Shown: positions 33,270 to 42,669, numbered from the stretch's first letter. The stretch is 64,000 nt of DNA from Armatimonadota bacterium (GCA_031459765.1 JAVKHY010000010.1:20110-84109); one strand, 5' to 3'. Notes: a model not told the origin generated them from the sequence alone. Translations and numbers: made by a program.

Positions 33270-33870
33270 CGGTGCCGGTCGCGGCCGGCCGGCGCGGCTG
33301 CGGCCCCTGCCCCGGTCCTTCTTCGCCCGCAGCACCCTCCAGGTCGCCCGGGGCCTGCTGGGCCATCTCCTGGTGCATGAGACGCCGCGGGGCCGCCTGG
33401 TCGGACGGATCGTCGAGGTCGAGGCCTACCGCGGGCCGCGGGACCCGGCCAGCCACGCATTCCGCAAGACGGCCCGCAGCCGTATCATGTGGGGGACGCC
33501 GGGCACGGCGTACGTGTATTTCTCTTATGGGAACCACTACTGTCTCAACGTGGTGACGGAACGCGAGGGGACGGCCGGTGCGGTGTTGCTCCGGGCGCTG
33601 GAGCCGATGGAGGGCCTGGAGATCATGCGCCGCCGTCGCCGGACCGCCGACGTGCGTCTCCTGACCAGCGGACCGGGGCGGTTGACCCGGGCGATGGGGA
33701 TCGGCCGTGAGCACAACGGCCGGGACCTGACGCGTCCGCCGCTGTACCTGGCGGCCGGCCGGCGGGGACCGGTGCGGATCAGGGCGGGCCCGCGGATCGG
33801 CATCCGCAGGGCGGTGGACCGCCCGTGGCGGTTCTACCTCTCCGGCAGTCCCTTCGTCTCGCGACGATGA
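33247..33870 (+). CDS. 3-methyladenine DNA glycosylase (MPG family)
   Basis: This protein of about 207 residues removes alkylated bases in the AAG/MPG family. Seen are FFARSTLQVARGLLGHLLV at the N-terminus, the IVEVEAY segment with the catalytic Glu, ASHAFRKTARSRIMW with a tyrosine-equivalent region, and YVYFSYGNHYCLNVV. The start is not certain: GTG at 33247 or TTG at 33256 are in frame after polX-coding sequence; the first overlaps polX by 23 bases. Its stop overlaps the next gene by ATGA. Confidence 0.9.
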   Translation: MPTLPPGSGAGRGRPARLRPLPRSFFARSTLQVARGLLGHLLVHETPRGRLVGRIVEVEAYRGPRDPASHAFRKTARSRIMWGTPGTAYVYFSYGNHYCLNVVTEREGTAGAVLLRALEPMEGLEIMRRRRRTADVRLLTSGPGRLTRAMGIGREHNGRDLTRPPLYLAAGRRGPVRIRAGPRIGIRRAVDRPWRFYLSGSPFVSRR

Positions 33871-34802
33871 GGCGCGTCCTGCTGCTCTTCGTCGACGGGC
33901 TGGGATGGGGTCCCGACGACCCGGCGGTCAACCCCCTCGTCGCCGGTCGGACGCCGACTCTGGACGGCCTGCTGGGACGTCGGCTGGCCGGGCCCGTCGC
34001 CCGGATCCGGGGGAACGGGGCGCTGCTCCTGCCCGCGGATGCGACGCTGGGCGTGGAAGGGCTCCCTCAGAGCGCGACGGGACAGACCGCGCTCCTCACG
34101 GGCGTGAACGCGGCGCAACTCGCCGGGCGGCACGTGGCGGCCTACCCCACGGCCCACCTCCGGGAGGTGTTGAAGGCGCACAACCTTTTCGCCCGGGTGC
34201 TGCGGATGGGCGGCAGGGCGGCGCTGGCCAACGCCTACACGCCGGAGTACTTTGCCGCGGTGGAGGCCGGCCGGCTGCGCCACGCCTCCATCACCTATGC
34301 CGCGCTGAGCGCGGGGGTGCGACTGCGGGGGCTCGATGACCTGCGGGCCGGGGCCGCGGTGTTTCACGACTTGACCAACGACCGTCCGCGGGCGTGGGGG
34401 TACGACGTTCCGTCGATCACTCCCCGCCAGGCGGGGCGGCACCTTGCCGGAATCGCCCGCGGACATCATCTCACCCTCTTCGAGTTCTTCCTCACCGATC
34501 TGGCCGCGCACGGCCGCATTCCGCTGGAGCCGGCGGCCGTTGTGGAGATGCTGGACGCGCTCCTGGCCGGGGTCCTTGAGGGCGGGGATCCCGGCGAGAT
34601 GCTGGTGCTGATGGCCAGCGACCACGGCAACCTGGAGGACGTGCTGTCCGTTGGGCATACGCGCAACCCGGTCCCCGTCCTCCTCATCGGCGCCGGGCGC
34701 GAGGAGGTCGGTGCGTCCCTGCGCACCATCACGGACGTCGCGCCGGCGGTGACGGCCTGGCTGGCCGGAGCCCTTCCGGGGGGAGAGGTCCGGCATGGAT
34801 GA
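33867..34802 (+). CDS. Alkaline-phosphatase-superfamily metalloenzyme of unknown substrate
   Basis: The 311-residue product belongs to the alkaline phosphatase/phosphoglycerate-mutase-like superfamily. The N-terminal LLLFVDGLGWGP has the first metal Asp, and LPQSATGQTALLTG carries the candidate nucleophile Thr/Ser. LMASDHGNLED and GHTRNPVPVLL carry the later metal ligands. It is smaller than iPGM or phosphopentomutase, so its substrate is unknown. ATG at 33867 overlaps the glycosylase stop by four bases and mutS2 by eight, indicating coupling in a repair-gene operon. Confidence 0.85.
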   Translation: MRRVLLLFVDGLGWGPDDPAVNPLVAGRTPTLDGLLGRRLAGPVARIRGNGALLLPADATLGVEGLPQSATGQTALLTGVNAAQLAGRHVAAYPTAHLREVLKAHNLFARVLRMGGRAALANAYTPEYFAAVEAGRLRHASITYAALSAGVRLRGLDDLRAGAAVFHDLTNDRPRAWGYDVPSITPRQAGRHLAGIARGHHLTLFEFFLTDLAAHGRIPLEPAAVVEMLDALLAGVLEGGDPGEMLVLMASDHGNLEDVLSVGHTRNPVPVLLIGAGREEVGASLRTITDVAPAVTAWLAGALPGGEVRHG

Positions 34803-37140
34803 CCGCACCCTGCGCCTGCTTGAGTTCCCCAAGATCCGGGACCGCCTGATGGAGCAGACCGTGACCGCGTCCGGCCGCGACCGGGCCGCGGCGCTGCGGC
34901 CCTTCGTCGACCCGGAGGAGGTGCGCAGGGCGCTGGCGGAGACGGCCGAAGCCCGGGCCCTGGGTGAAGACGGCGAGGTTCCCCTGCGGGGGACGACCGA
35001 CATCCGCGAGGCGGTGCGGCGCGCGGCCATCGGCGCCGCCCTCGACGCCGGGGAACTCCTGAACCTCCGGCAGACCCTGCGGACCATCCGGCAATGCAAG
35101 GGGTTTGTGACCGCCCGGCGGGAGCGGGCGCCGTACCTGGCCGAGGTAGCCGGCAGGATGGCGACCTTTGCCGCCCTGGAGGAGGCCATCGGCCGGACGG
35201 TCGCGGAGGACGGATCGATCCCGGACGGCGCCAGCGCCGGCCTGGCCCGCATCCGCCGCGAGCGGCGGACGACGCAGGCGCGCCTGCGGGAGAAGCTCGA
35301 CGAGGTGCTCCGCGGGCCGTACGGCCGCATGCTGCAGGACCCCCTCATCACCTCGCGCGGCGAACGGTATGTCGTCCCGGTCCGCGCCGAGTTCAAAGGG
35401 ACGTTCCCCGGCATCCTGCACGACCAGTCCAGCAGCGGCGCCACCGTCTTCATGGAGCCGCTGGCCGTCGTGCCCCTGGGCAACCGCCTGCGCGAGCTGG
35501 AGATCGAGGAACGGGAGGAAATCGCCCGGCTGCTGCGCGCACTGAGTGCGCAGGTCGGAGAACGCTCCGCCGAGATCCTCCACGCCTACGAGGCCCTGGG
35601 GCAGATCGATTTTGCGGTGGCCAAGGCGCGTCTCGCCGACGCCATGGAGGCCAGCCGGCCCGTGGTGCGCGACGACGGCGCCCTGCGCTTTGTGGCCGCG
35701 CGCCACCCCCTGCTGACGGGCAAGGTCGTGCCCGTCGATGTCCGGCTGGGGGAGGAGTTCACCACGCTGGTCATCACCGGGCCCAACACCGGCGGCAAGA
35801 CGGTGACCCTCCGGACCATCGGGCTGCTCACCCTCATGGCCCAATCCGGGCTGTTCATCCCTGCGGCGGAAGGCTCGGAGGCGGCGGTCTTTCCCCAGGT
35901 GTTTGCCGACATCGGCGACGAGCAGAGCATCGAGCAGTCGCTGTCCACCTTCTCCTCGCACATGGGCGCCATCGCCGAGATATTGCGCCGGATCCGCGGG
36001 CCGGCGCTTGTGCTGCTTGACGAGATCGGTGCCGGGACCGATCCCACGGAGGGCGTGGCCCTGGCCCGGGCGATCCTGGAACATCTGCACGCCCGGGGGT
36101 GCCGCACGGCGGTGACCACGCACTACCACGAGCTGAAGTCGCTGGCCTACACGTTGCCCGGCGTCCAGAACGCCTCGGTGGAGTTCGACCCGCAGACGCT
36201 CGCCCCCACGTACCGGCTGCTGATCGGTTTGCCCGGGCGCAGCAACGCCCTCATCATCGCCGCACGCCTTGGGGTGGATCCCGCGGTGGTGGAGCGGAGC
36301 CGCGCACTGCTGGGAGCGGGGGCGGTGGAGATCGACCGCATCCTCGGCGAGATCGAGGCAAACCGCAGGGCCGGCGAGCGGGAACTGGCCCGGGCGGCCG
36401 AAGCCCGGCGGGAGGCGGAGGTCCTGCGCGATCGGCTCCAGGCCGAACTCGCCCGCCTGCAGGCCGAGCGGAGGAAGATCCTGGCCCGCGCCCGGGAGGA
36501 AGGCGAGGCGTTGATCCTCCGGGCGCGCCGCGAAATCGAGGCCATCCTCCACCGGGTGCGATCGACGGGCAGCCCCGAAACCGTGCGCCGGGCCCGGGCC
36601 GACCTGCGCCGGGTGGCCGAAGACCTCCCGGTCGCGGAGGAGGCGTCCTCCGCGGAGCCGGGCGAGGCGGTGACCGACGTCCGTCCCGGGCAACCGGTGT
36701 ACATCGTGCCGCTCAGGCGCGCGGGCACGGTGCTCACGGCTCCCGACAGCCGGGGAGCGGTGGATGTCGACACCGGGGGCATCCGGGTGACCGTGGGGCT
36801 GGCCGGACTCCGCAGGGCGGCGGCGGCGCCCCCGAGCGCCGGCCGCCCTGAAACGCCGGCGCCGCAGGGGGAGATGGGCGCCGGTCCGGCCGTTCCCCTC
36901 TCGCTCAACCTGCGCGGCGAAACAGTGGACGAGGCCCTGGCCCATCTGGATAAGTATCTGGACGAGGCGTTCCTGGCCGGGCTCAGCACAGTCACCGTCA
37001 TTCACGGCAAGGGGACCGGAACGCTGCGCAGAGCGGTGCACGGATTTCTGGCCCACCATCCTCAGGTGAAGTCCTTCCGCCTCGGCGAGCGCGGCGAAGG
37101 GGAAGGCGGCGTGACCATCGTAGAACTGGACGTGCGATGA
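34795..37140 (+). CDS. mutS2: Endonuclease MutS2 / ribosome rescue ATPase
   Basis: A 781-residue MutS2. The P-loop TGPNTGGKTVTLR and the DEIGAGTDP Walker B region mark the ABC ATPase (residues ~320-470). A long Arg/Ala/Glu coiled coil (~510-620) follows, and the C-terminal Smr domain has VIHGKGTGTLR. Known family members act in homologous recombination suppression or in splitting collided ribosomes. The stop overlaps the tyrS start. Confidence 0.95.
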   Translation: MDDRTLRLLEFPKIRDRLMEQTVTASGRDRAAALRPFVDPEEVRRALAETAEARALGEDGEVPLRGTTDIREAVRRAAIGAALDAGELLNLRQTLRTIRQCKGFVTARRERAPYLAEVAGRMATFAALEEAIGRTVAEDGSIPDGASAGLARIRRERRTTQARLREKLDEVLRGPYGRMLQDPLITSRGERYVVPVRAEFKGTFPGILHDQSSSGATVFMEPLAVVPLGNRLRELEIEEREEIARLLRALSAQVGERSAEILHAYEALGQIDFAVAKARLADAMEASRPVVRDDGALRFVAARHPLLTGKVVPVDVRLGEEFTTLVITGPNTGGKTVTLRTIGLLTLMAQSGLFIPAAEGSEAAVFPQVFADIGDEQSIEQSLSTFSSHMGAIAEILRRIRGPALVLLDEIGAGTDPTEGVALARAILEHLHARGCRTAVTTHYHELKSLAYTLPGVQNASVEFDPQTLAPTYRLLIGLPGRSNALIIAARLGVDPAVVERSRALLGAGAVEIDRILGEIEANRRAGERELARAAEARREAEVLRDRLQAELARLQAERRKILARAREEGEALILRARREIEAILHRVRSTGSPETVRRARADLRRVAEDLPVAEEASSAEPGEAVTDVRPGQPVYIVPLRRAGTVLTAPDSRGAVDVDTGGIRVTVGLAGLRRAAAAPPSAGRPETPAPQGEMGAGPAVPLSLNLRGETVDEALAHLDKYLDEAFLAGLSTVTVIHGKGTGTLRRAVHGFLAHHPQVKSFRLGERGEGEGGVTIVELDVR

Positions 37141-38375
37141 AGAGACTCTCCCCGGAGGCGCAGCTGGACCTGCTGCGCCGGGGCACCGTCGAGATCATCA
37201 CCGAAGAGGACCTGCTGGCCAAGCTCCGCGAAGGCCGCCCGCTGCGGGTGAAGCTGGGTGTGGACCCCAGCGCCCCGGACATCCACCTCGGGATCGCCAT
37301 CGTCCTGCGCAAGCTGCGCCAGTTCCAGGATCTGGGCCACGAGGCGATCCTCGTCGTGGGCGACTTCACGGGACTGATCGGCGATCCCTCGGAGAAGAAG
37401 CGCACCCGTCCCATGCTCTCCCGCGAGGAGATCGAGCGGAACGCCGCCACCTATCGGGAGCAGTACAGCCGGATCCTGGACCCGAAGAAGACGCGGGTGG
37501 TCTTCAACAGCCACTGGCTGGGGCCGATGACCTTCGAGTCGGTGATCCGCCTGGCGGCGAAGACTACTGTGGCCCGCATCCTGGAGCGCGACGACTTCAC
37601 CAACCGGCTCAAGGCCGGGACGCCCGTCTTCCTCCACGAGCTGCTCTATCCGCTGTGCCAGGCCATGGACTCGGTGCACCTCCAGGCCGACGTCGAACTC
37701 GGCGGGACCGACCAGAAGTTCAACAACCTGATGGGCCGCGATCTCCAGCGCGAGTTCGGCCAGCCCCGCCAGGTGGTGATGCTCACCCCGCTGCTGGTGG
37801 GCACCGACGGCGTGGAGAAGATGAGCAAGAGCCTGGGCAACGCCATCGGCATCACGGACCCGCCGGAGGAGATGTACGGCAAGGCGATGTCCATTCCGGA
37901 CGGGCTCATCGCCCACTACATGGAGTTCGCCACCGACATACCCATCGCGGAGGTGCGGGCCGTGGCGCGGGGCCTGACCGACGGCCGCGTCCACCCGCGC
38001 GAGGCCAAGGCGCGCCTGGCCCGGGAGATCGTGACGATGTGGCACGGCGCGGACGCCGCCCTGGAGGCGGAGCGCGCCTTCGAACGGGTCTTCAAGGCGC
38101 GGGAACTGCCCGACGAGATGCGCGAGGTGTCCCTCGGCAGTGCCGTGCTGCACCAGGGGAGGATCAGGATCGTGGACCTTTTGGTGCAGGCCGGGTTGGT
38201 CGCCTCAAAGAGCGAAGCCCGGCGGTTGGTCAGCCAGGGGGGCGTCAGCGTGGACGGCGGCCGGGTCGAGAAGCCCGAGGCCGAAGTGAGCGTGAAGGAC
38301 GGCGCGGTCGTGCGGGTCGGCCGGCGCCGCTTCGCCAGGATCCGGATTCGGGAGGGAGAGCGTGGCTCTGGCTGA
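37137..38375 (+). CDS. tyrS: Tyrosyl-tRNA synthetase
   Basis: This is a 412-residue class I synthetase charging tRNA-Tyr. The HIGH motif reads HLGI in DPSAPDIHLGIAIV, and the KMSKS loop is intact (EKMSKSLGNAIG). The tyrosine-binding region and QADVELGGTDQKFNNLMGRD follow. The C-terminal ~60 residues form an S4 domain (LVASKSEARRLVSQGGVSV). This architecture corresponds to the TyrZ-like longer class. It overlaps mutS2 by four bases. Confidence 0.95.
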   Translation: MKRLSPEAQLDLLRRGTVEIITEEDLLAKLREGRPLRVKLGVDPSAPDIHLGIAIVLRKLRQFQDLGHEAILVVGDFTGLIGDPSEKKRTRPMLSREEIERNAATYREQYSRILDPKKTRVVFNSHWLGPMTFESVIRLAAKTTVARILERDDFTNRLKAGTPVFLHELLYPLCQAMDSVHLQADVELGGTDQKFNNLMGRDLQREFGQPRQVVMLTPLLVGTDGVEKMSKSLGNAIGITDPPEEMYGKAMSIPDGLIAHYMEFATDIPIAEVRAVARGLTDGRVHPREAKARLAREIVTMWHGADAALEAERAFERVFKARELPDEMREVSLGSAVLHQGRIRIVDLLVQAGLVASKSEARRLVSQGGVSVDGGRVEKPEAEVSVKDGAVVRVGRRRFARIRIREGERGSG

Positions 38376-39525
38376 TGACGTGCGCCGTGCGGTCGATGCC
38401 GCCTCCGAGGCACTGGTGGACCTCGCCCGACGCATCCACGCCCATCCCGAGGTTGCCTTCCAGGAAGTCCAGGCCTCCCGGTGGCTGAGCGAGACGCTGG
38501 AGCGGCACGGCTTCACGGTGGAGCGGGGCATTGCCGACCTCCCGACGGCGTTCCGGGCCGAGGTCAGAGGGAGCGGTCCGGGTCCGACCGTGGCCTTCCT
38601 GGCCGAGTACGATGCGCTGCCGGAGATCGGTCACGCCTGCGGACACAACCTCATCGCCGCCGGCGCTCTGGGCGCGGGGATCGGGCTGGCCGCGGTGCGG
38701 TCGCGCCTGCCCGGCACGGTGGTGGTCCTGGGCACGCCCGCCGAGGAGGGCGGGGGCGGCAAGATCCTGATGCTGCAGCGCGGGGCCTTCGCCGGCATCG
38801 ACGCCGCCTTGATGTTCCACCCGGCGAGCTACACGTTGACGATGCGGCCGTCGCTGGCCTCGTGGCGCCTCAAGGTCGCCTTCCGGGGCCGGGCGGCGCA
38901 TGCCGCTGCCGCGCCGGAGGAGGGAATCAACGCGCTGGACGCCATGGTGGCGATGTTCGTGAGCATCGGCCTGCTGCGCCAGCAGCTGCGCGACGACGCG
39001 CGCGTCCACGGCATCATCACCTACGGCGGCGCGGCGCCCAACATCATCCCGGACCGCGCCGAGGCCGTCTTCAGCGTCCGGGCCGCCGATGGCGCCTACG
39101 CCGGTGAGGTGCTGGAAAAGGTGATCAACTGCGGCCGGGCCGCGGCCACCGCCACCGGGGCCACGCTACAGGTGGAAACCCAGAAGGGCTACGAGGCGAT
39201 GAAGCCGAACCGCGCGCTCGCCGAGGCCTTCGGGCGCCACCTCGAAGCGCTGGGCTGGCCGCTGGATCCGCCGCCCGAGCGGCCGAAGATGGGCTCCACC
39301 GACATGGGCGACGTCAGCCAGCGCCTGCCGGCGATCCACCCCTATGTGGCGATCGGCAAGGACATCGCCGGCCACACCGTGGAGTTCCGGGAGGCGGCGC
39401 TGACGGACCAGGGGTTCGCGGCGATGCTGGCCGCGGCGAAGGCGATGGCGCTGACGGGGCTCGATCTCCTGACGAATCCCGCGTTCTTCGAGCAGGTTCG
39501 GGCGGAGTTTTCCTCCCCACGGTGA
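38362..39525 (+). CDS. M20-family amidohydrolase
   Basis: A 387-residue metalloenzyme of the M20D/amidohydrolase type (AbgB- or HipO-like). A zinc-binding GHACGHNLIAAGALG, a PAEEGGGGK acid base pair, and the dimerisation domain with GGAAPNIIPD are visible. Substrates of relatives are N-acyl amino acids or aminobenzoyl-glutamate; the precise substrate is unknown. The GTG at 38362 overlaps tyrS by 14 bases. Confidence 0.9.
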   Translation: MALADDVRRAVDAASEALVDLARRIHAHPEVAFQEVQASRWLSETLERHGFTVERGIADLPTAFRAEVRGSGPGPTVAFLAEYDALPEIGHACGHNLIAAGALGAGIGLAAVRSRLPGTVVVLGTPAEEGGGGKILMLQRGAFAGIDAALMFHPASYTLTMRPSLASWRLKVAFRGRAAHAAAAPEEGINALDAMVAMFVSIGLLRQQLRDDARVHGIITYGGAAPNIIPDRAEAVFSVRAADGAYAGEVLEKVINCGRAAATATGATLQVETQKGYEAMKPNRALAEAFGRHLEALGWPLDPPPERPKMGSTDMGDVSQRLPAIHPYVAIGKDIAGHTVEFREAALTDQGFAAMLAAAKAMALTGLDLLTNPAFFEQVRAEFSSPR

Positions 39526-39929
39526 GCACCTCCTCGCTCCGGATACTCCCAGGCGTCCTCGACGGCGTCGCCCTCCTGGGGTTCCTGCTGGTCGGTCTCC
39601 GCACCCACGGGGCGCCCCTGACCCCGGCGCACATCCTGCGGGACGGCCTGCCGCTCCTCGGAGCGTGGTATCTGGTCGCCGCGATCATCCGCCTCTACCG
39701 GCACCCGCGGTGGGCCGCCGTGGTGACGACCTGGGCGATCGCCGTCCCCGTCGGGATCCTGATCCGCCAGTGGTGGGTGGGGCGGCTGTTCACCCGCGCC
39801 ACACCGGTCTTCCTCGTGACGGCGCTGACCTTTACCCTGGCCTTTCTCCTCGCCGGCCGCCTGGTGGCCGCCCTCCTGGCGCGGCTGGTCGGTCGACGGG
39901 TCCGGGGCCGGGCACCCGCGGTCGGTTGA
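39522..39929 (+). CDS. DUF3054 membrane protein
   Basis: The product has 135 residues in four hydrophobic segments, and its sequence fits the DUF3054 family (ILPGVLDGVALLGFLLVG start, WWVGRLFTRATPVFLVTA middle). No function is known for the family. It overlaps the M20 gene by four bases. Its stop lies over the -35 of the tRNA-Ile promoter. Confidence 0.75.
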   Translation: MSTSSLRILPGVLDGVALLGFLLVGLRTHGAPLTPAHILRDGLPLLGAWYLVAAIIRLYRHPRWAAVVTTWAIAVPVGILIRQWWVGRLFTRATPVFLVTALTFTLAFLLAGRLVAALLARLVGRRVRGRAPAVG

Positions 39930-39955
39930 CCGGTCGGGAACGCGCTGACTATACT
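39926..39955 (+). promoter_or_regulatory. tRNA-Ile promoter
   Basis: TTGACC (39926-39931), 18 bases, and TATACT (39950-39955) form a good sigma-70-type promoter. The mature tRNA begins 26 bases further on. Confidence 0.75.
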
Positions 39956-39980
39956 GGATGTGCGCGCTCGATTGCTGCGT

Positions 39981-40057
39981 GGGCCCTTAGCTCAGGTGGT
40001 GAGAGCGCACCCCTGATAAGGGTGAGGTCCGTGGTTCGAGTCCACGAGGGCCCACCA
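39981..40057 (+). tRNA. tRNA-Ile (anticodon GAU)
   Basis: The acceptor stem GGGCCCT pairs with AGGGCCC and is followed by an encoded ACCA. The anticodon stem CACCC/GGGTG closes the loop CTGATAA, giving anticodon GAU at 40015-40017. The T-arm GTGGTTCGAGTCCAC is complete. Confidence 0.97.
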
Positions 40058-40068
40058 AGGGACTCAGG

Positions 40069-40096
40069 GCCTCGGTCAACTGGCCGAGGCGTTTCT
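40069..40096 (+). terminator. tRNA-Ile terminator
   Basis: GCCTCGG (40069-40075) pairs with CCGAGGC (40084-40090) and is followed by GTTTCT. It lies twelve bases after the tRNA. Confidence 0.65.
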
Positions 40097-40276
40097 GCTC
40101 TTCAAGAGGGTGAGCGGGTGCATGGAGCACCCACATTCAGGGCTCGGTCGGAGTCCCAGCGTGCAAACACCTAGTCCGAACGTGATTCCTCCGCGTCACA
40201 CCAGGCGGCCGGCCATATATTATTCCTTGTGGAGCCCGATGTGCTCCGCGGAGACAGGCTGGTCGGAGGTGGGGCG

Positions 40277-40846
40277 ATGGTGGAGGCGTCCGAGCTCCGG
40301 CCGGGTATGGCCGTCCGTCTGGAGGGAGACCTCTACAAGGTGATCACGGCCTCCTTCCACGCCGGCGGGGGGCAGCTGACCGGAGTGACCCACGTGAAAC
40401 TTCGGAACATGCGCACCGGGGCGGTCAGGGAGTGGCGCTTCAAGCCCGACGAACGCGTGGAGGACGTGGTGCTGGCCCGTCGGACGATGCAGTTCCTCTA
40501 CCGCGACGCAGACCTTTGCCACTTCATGGATCTGGAGACGTACGAGCAGATCGCCATCGATGCTGCGCGGCTGGGGAGGTCGGCCGCCTTCCTCGTGGAG
40601 GGGATGGCGCTGCCGGTGGAGTTCTCAGACGGCCAGCCGGTGGGCGTCGTCTTCCCCGACATCGTGGAACTCCGGGTCGCCGACACCGCGCCGCCCACCC
40701 GCGCCGTGGGGACGGAGAGCGTCTGGAAGGAGGCACGTCTCGATAACGGGATGACCATCATGGTCCCGCCGTTCGTCGCGCCCGGCGAGGTTGTCCGCAT
40801 CGATGTGGAGACCGCCACCTATATAGAACGGGCCAAGAGGAAGTAG
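40277..40846 (+). CDS. Elongation factor P-like protein without a modifiable lysine
   Basis: The 189-residue product has all three beta-barrel domains of EF-P: KOW-like N-domain, OB domain (RTMQFLYRDADLCHFMDLET) and the C-terminal NGMTIMVPPFVAPGEVVRID. EF-P prevents stalling at proline stretches and uses a modified Lys/Arg in the loop VKPGKG. Here the loop reads FHAGGGQLTGVTHVK (residues 27-41): no Lys or Arg at the tip and one extra residue. It may act unmodified, differ in target, or be a paralogue of a normal EF-P elsewhere. Start ATG at 40277 has GGAGG a short way upstream. Confidence 0.85.
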   Translation: MVEASELRPGMAVRLEGDLYKVITASFHAGGGQLTGVTHVKLRNMRTGAVREWRFKPDERVEDVVLARRTMQFLYRDADLCHFMDLETYEQIAIDAARLGRSAAFLVEGMALPVEFSDGQPVGVVFPDIVELRVADTAPPTRAVGTESVWKEARLDNGMTIMVPPFVAPGEVVRIDVETATYIERAKRK

Positions 40847-40889
40847 TTCCGGGCACGGCCGGCGGCCTCCTACTGATGATCCGGTAGAA

Positions 40890-41460
40890 CTGCGGCTTAC
40901 TCTCCTCTTCCTGCTGGCCTCGGCGTGTCCCAAGGATTCGGGACAGGGTCGGGCCGGATCAGAGACACCTGCCGGATGCGTCCGATTCCCGGCCCAGGTC
41001 CCGGCGGCCGGGCGGCTGACCATCTACGCCTGTCGGGATGTCAGGATCACAAATACGGGCATGGGGAGGCAGGTCACCCCGACCGGGTGCGCCCGCGAAT
41101 TCGCCACATCGGTGCCCTACGTCGTCCTGTTCATGCAGGTGGACGATCTCGACGTCCCGGCCACCGTCGCCTGGCAGTTGCTCGATCCCCGCGACGAAGT
41201 GTACGCCGGGTCCCAGACGCGGGTGACGCCGCCGAACGCCTACTTCCAGCGGACCTACTATCTGTTTGCGGTGCTGCCGGTGGCCTCATCGGCCAGCGAG
41301 ATCCTGGAGCGCAACCCGCACTTCATGTTCCGCGTCATGGGCGGCGGACCCCGATCTGCCGCGGAGATGGAGGGGCAGTGGAAGTTCCGCACCTCGCTGG
41401 ACGGACGGCCCACGGGGACCCCCACCTTGGTTCACCCTGAAGCCGTGAGGGTGCGAGGTC
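40890..41460 (+). pseudogene. Lipoprotein-like frame without a usable start or stop
   Basis: One frame from ~40890 codes for a credible protein: RLTLLFLLASAC looks like a lipobox signal peptide, followed by ~180 residues of beta-rich sequence (segments such as LPVASSASEILERNP). But the frame has no ATG, GTG or TTG between the EF-P stop and the signal peptide; only CTG at 40890. At the other end it stays open across the antisense SPOR gene, while other frames stop at 41438 and 41446. The likely explanations are frameshifts, a sequencing error, or decay. It is not related to a family I recognise. Confidence 0.4.
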
Positions 41461-41987
41461 TACGAGTCGCCTCCACGTACGCGGGCGGTGCGTCCGGCGT
41501 CCAACCCGATTTCCAGGAAGATCGAGGTCCAGAACCGGGCGCGCTGACGGCTGTCGTAGGGACGGCTCACGACGTGGAAGACTCCGCCGTCTGCGGTGAC
41601 CCCGGCGAGGTAGCCCTTGCTGCGTACGAGGCGGGCATAGGTGTCGGCCTCGGCGCGATCGGCGAAGGTGCCGAAGACGATCACGTATCGCGGTGGGGCG
41701 GGGAGCGGGCGGGTGGCCGTCCGTCCGGGCCGGACGGCCAGTGGCGCCGGGCGCAAGGTGGCCGGGGCAGGGTGGGGCACAGGCAGGCGGGGCGCTTCGA
41801 GCGGCTCCTGCGCCACAAGGCGCGGCGGCGCCGACGGCGCGCGACTCTGCAGAAACGCGGGAAGGCGCGTGGCGGCCAGCGTCCCCGCCGAGAGCAGGAA
41901 GACGGAGATCAACCCCACCAGCAGCGACCAGTTCGTGGCCAGCCGGGTGGTCCGCTGTGCCGTGGGCTGCTCTTCCCAGGTCGCCAT
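41460..41987 (-). CDS. SPOR-domain membrane protein
   Basis: A 175-residue protein with a cytoplasmic N-terminus, one membrane helix (~20-40), a Pro/Arg/Ala-rich linker, and a SPOR domain (~97-170: YVIVFGTFADRAEADTYA and VFHVVSRPYDSRQR). Like other SPOR proteins it should bind peptidoglycan. It is convergent with the lipoprotein-like frame and divergent from the ACT gene. The window has a second SPOR protein at 22246. Confidence 0.82.
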   Translation of the reverse strand: MATWEEQPTAQRTTRLATNWSLLVGLISVFLLSAGTLAATRLPAFLQSRAPSAPPRLVAQEPLEAPRLPVPHPAPATLRPAPLAVRPGRTATRPLPAPPRYVIVFGTFADRAEADTYARLVRSKGYLAGVTADGGVFHVVSRPYDSRQRARFWTSIFLEIGLDAGRTARVRGGDS

Positions 41988-42168
41988 CGCACACCCATCC
42001 TATGCCGCCGGTCCGCAGGCGTCCAGGCAACTTCTATGGCAGATATGCCACATACACCGATCGATAGACCCGGTTCTCTCGTACCGGTCCGAGAACGGCC
42101 GCGCCGGGGAGGAGGCAGGGGCCGGGGTCAGAAGCCCCATCTAGCGCCAAAAAAAGGGGGTGGATGTC

Positions 42169-42543
42169 GTGGCCAAGGATCTGTCCATCACGCTCGAGGA
42201 CCGCCCGGGAGCCCTGGCCGCTCTTGGCGAGGCCCTGGGAAAGGCCGGTGTCAACATCGAGGGAATCTGCGGCGTGTCCGTCGGGGGAAAGGGTCACATG
42301 CACCTGCTTGTCGAGGATGCCGTCGCGGCGCGTCGCGCGCTCCAGCAGGCGGGCATCCCGGTGACGGGCGAGGAGGACGTCCTCGTGCTGGATTTGGAGG
42401 ACCGGCCCGGTGCGCTGGGGGCCGCCGCGCGGAAGATCGCGAACGCGGGGGTCAACATTACCCTCGTCTACCTCGCCACGCGGACCCGCGTCGTTATTGG
42501 AGCGAGCGATCTGGTCAGGGCCAGGGCGGCGGTCGGAGCCTAG
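42169..42543 (+). CDS. Double ACT-domain protein
   Basis: A 124-residue protein made of two ACT domains. Each half has a DRPGAL turn (LEDRPGALAALGEAL and LEDRPGALGAAARKI) followed by AGVNI. ACT domains bind small ligands, usually amino acids; no enzyme domain is attached. I chose the GTG at 42169 because AAGGGGG stands eight bases before it; the GTG at 42160 has no spacing for a ribosome site. No target is known. Confidence 0.85.
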   Translation: MAKDLSITLEDRPGALAALGEALGKAGVNIEGICGVSVGGKGHMHLLVEDAVAARRALQQAGIPVTGEEDVLVLDLEDRPGALGAAARKIANAGVNITLVYLATRTRVVIGASDLVRARAAVGA

Positions 42544-42669
42544 ACGGTGGGAGACCGCTCAGAAGACGGATTGGGAGTTTCTCTGGAGGCGTGGAAGCCC
42601 GGTCCTCCTGGCGAAGAACCGGGCTTCCACCACCTGTTTGCGGTCCGCTGCAGACGGGGAATCCCCCGT

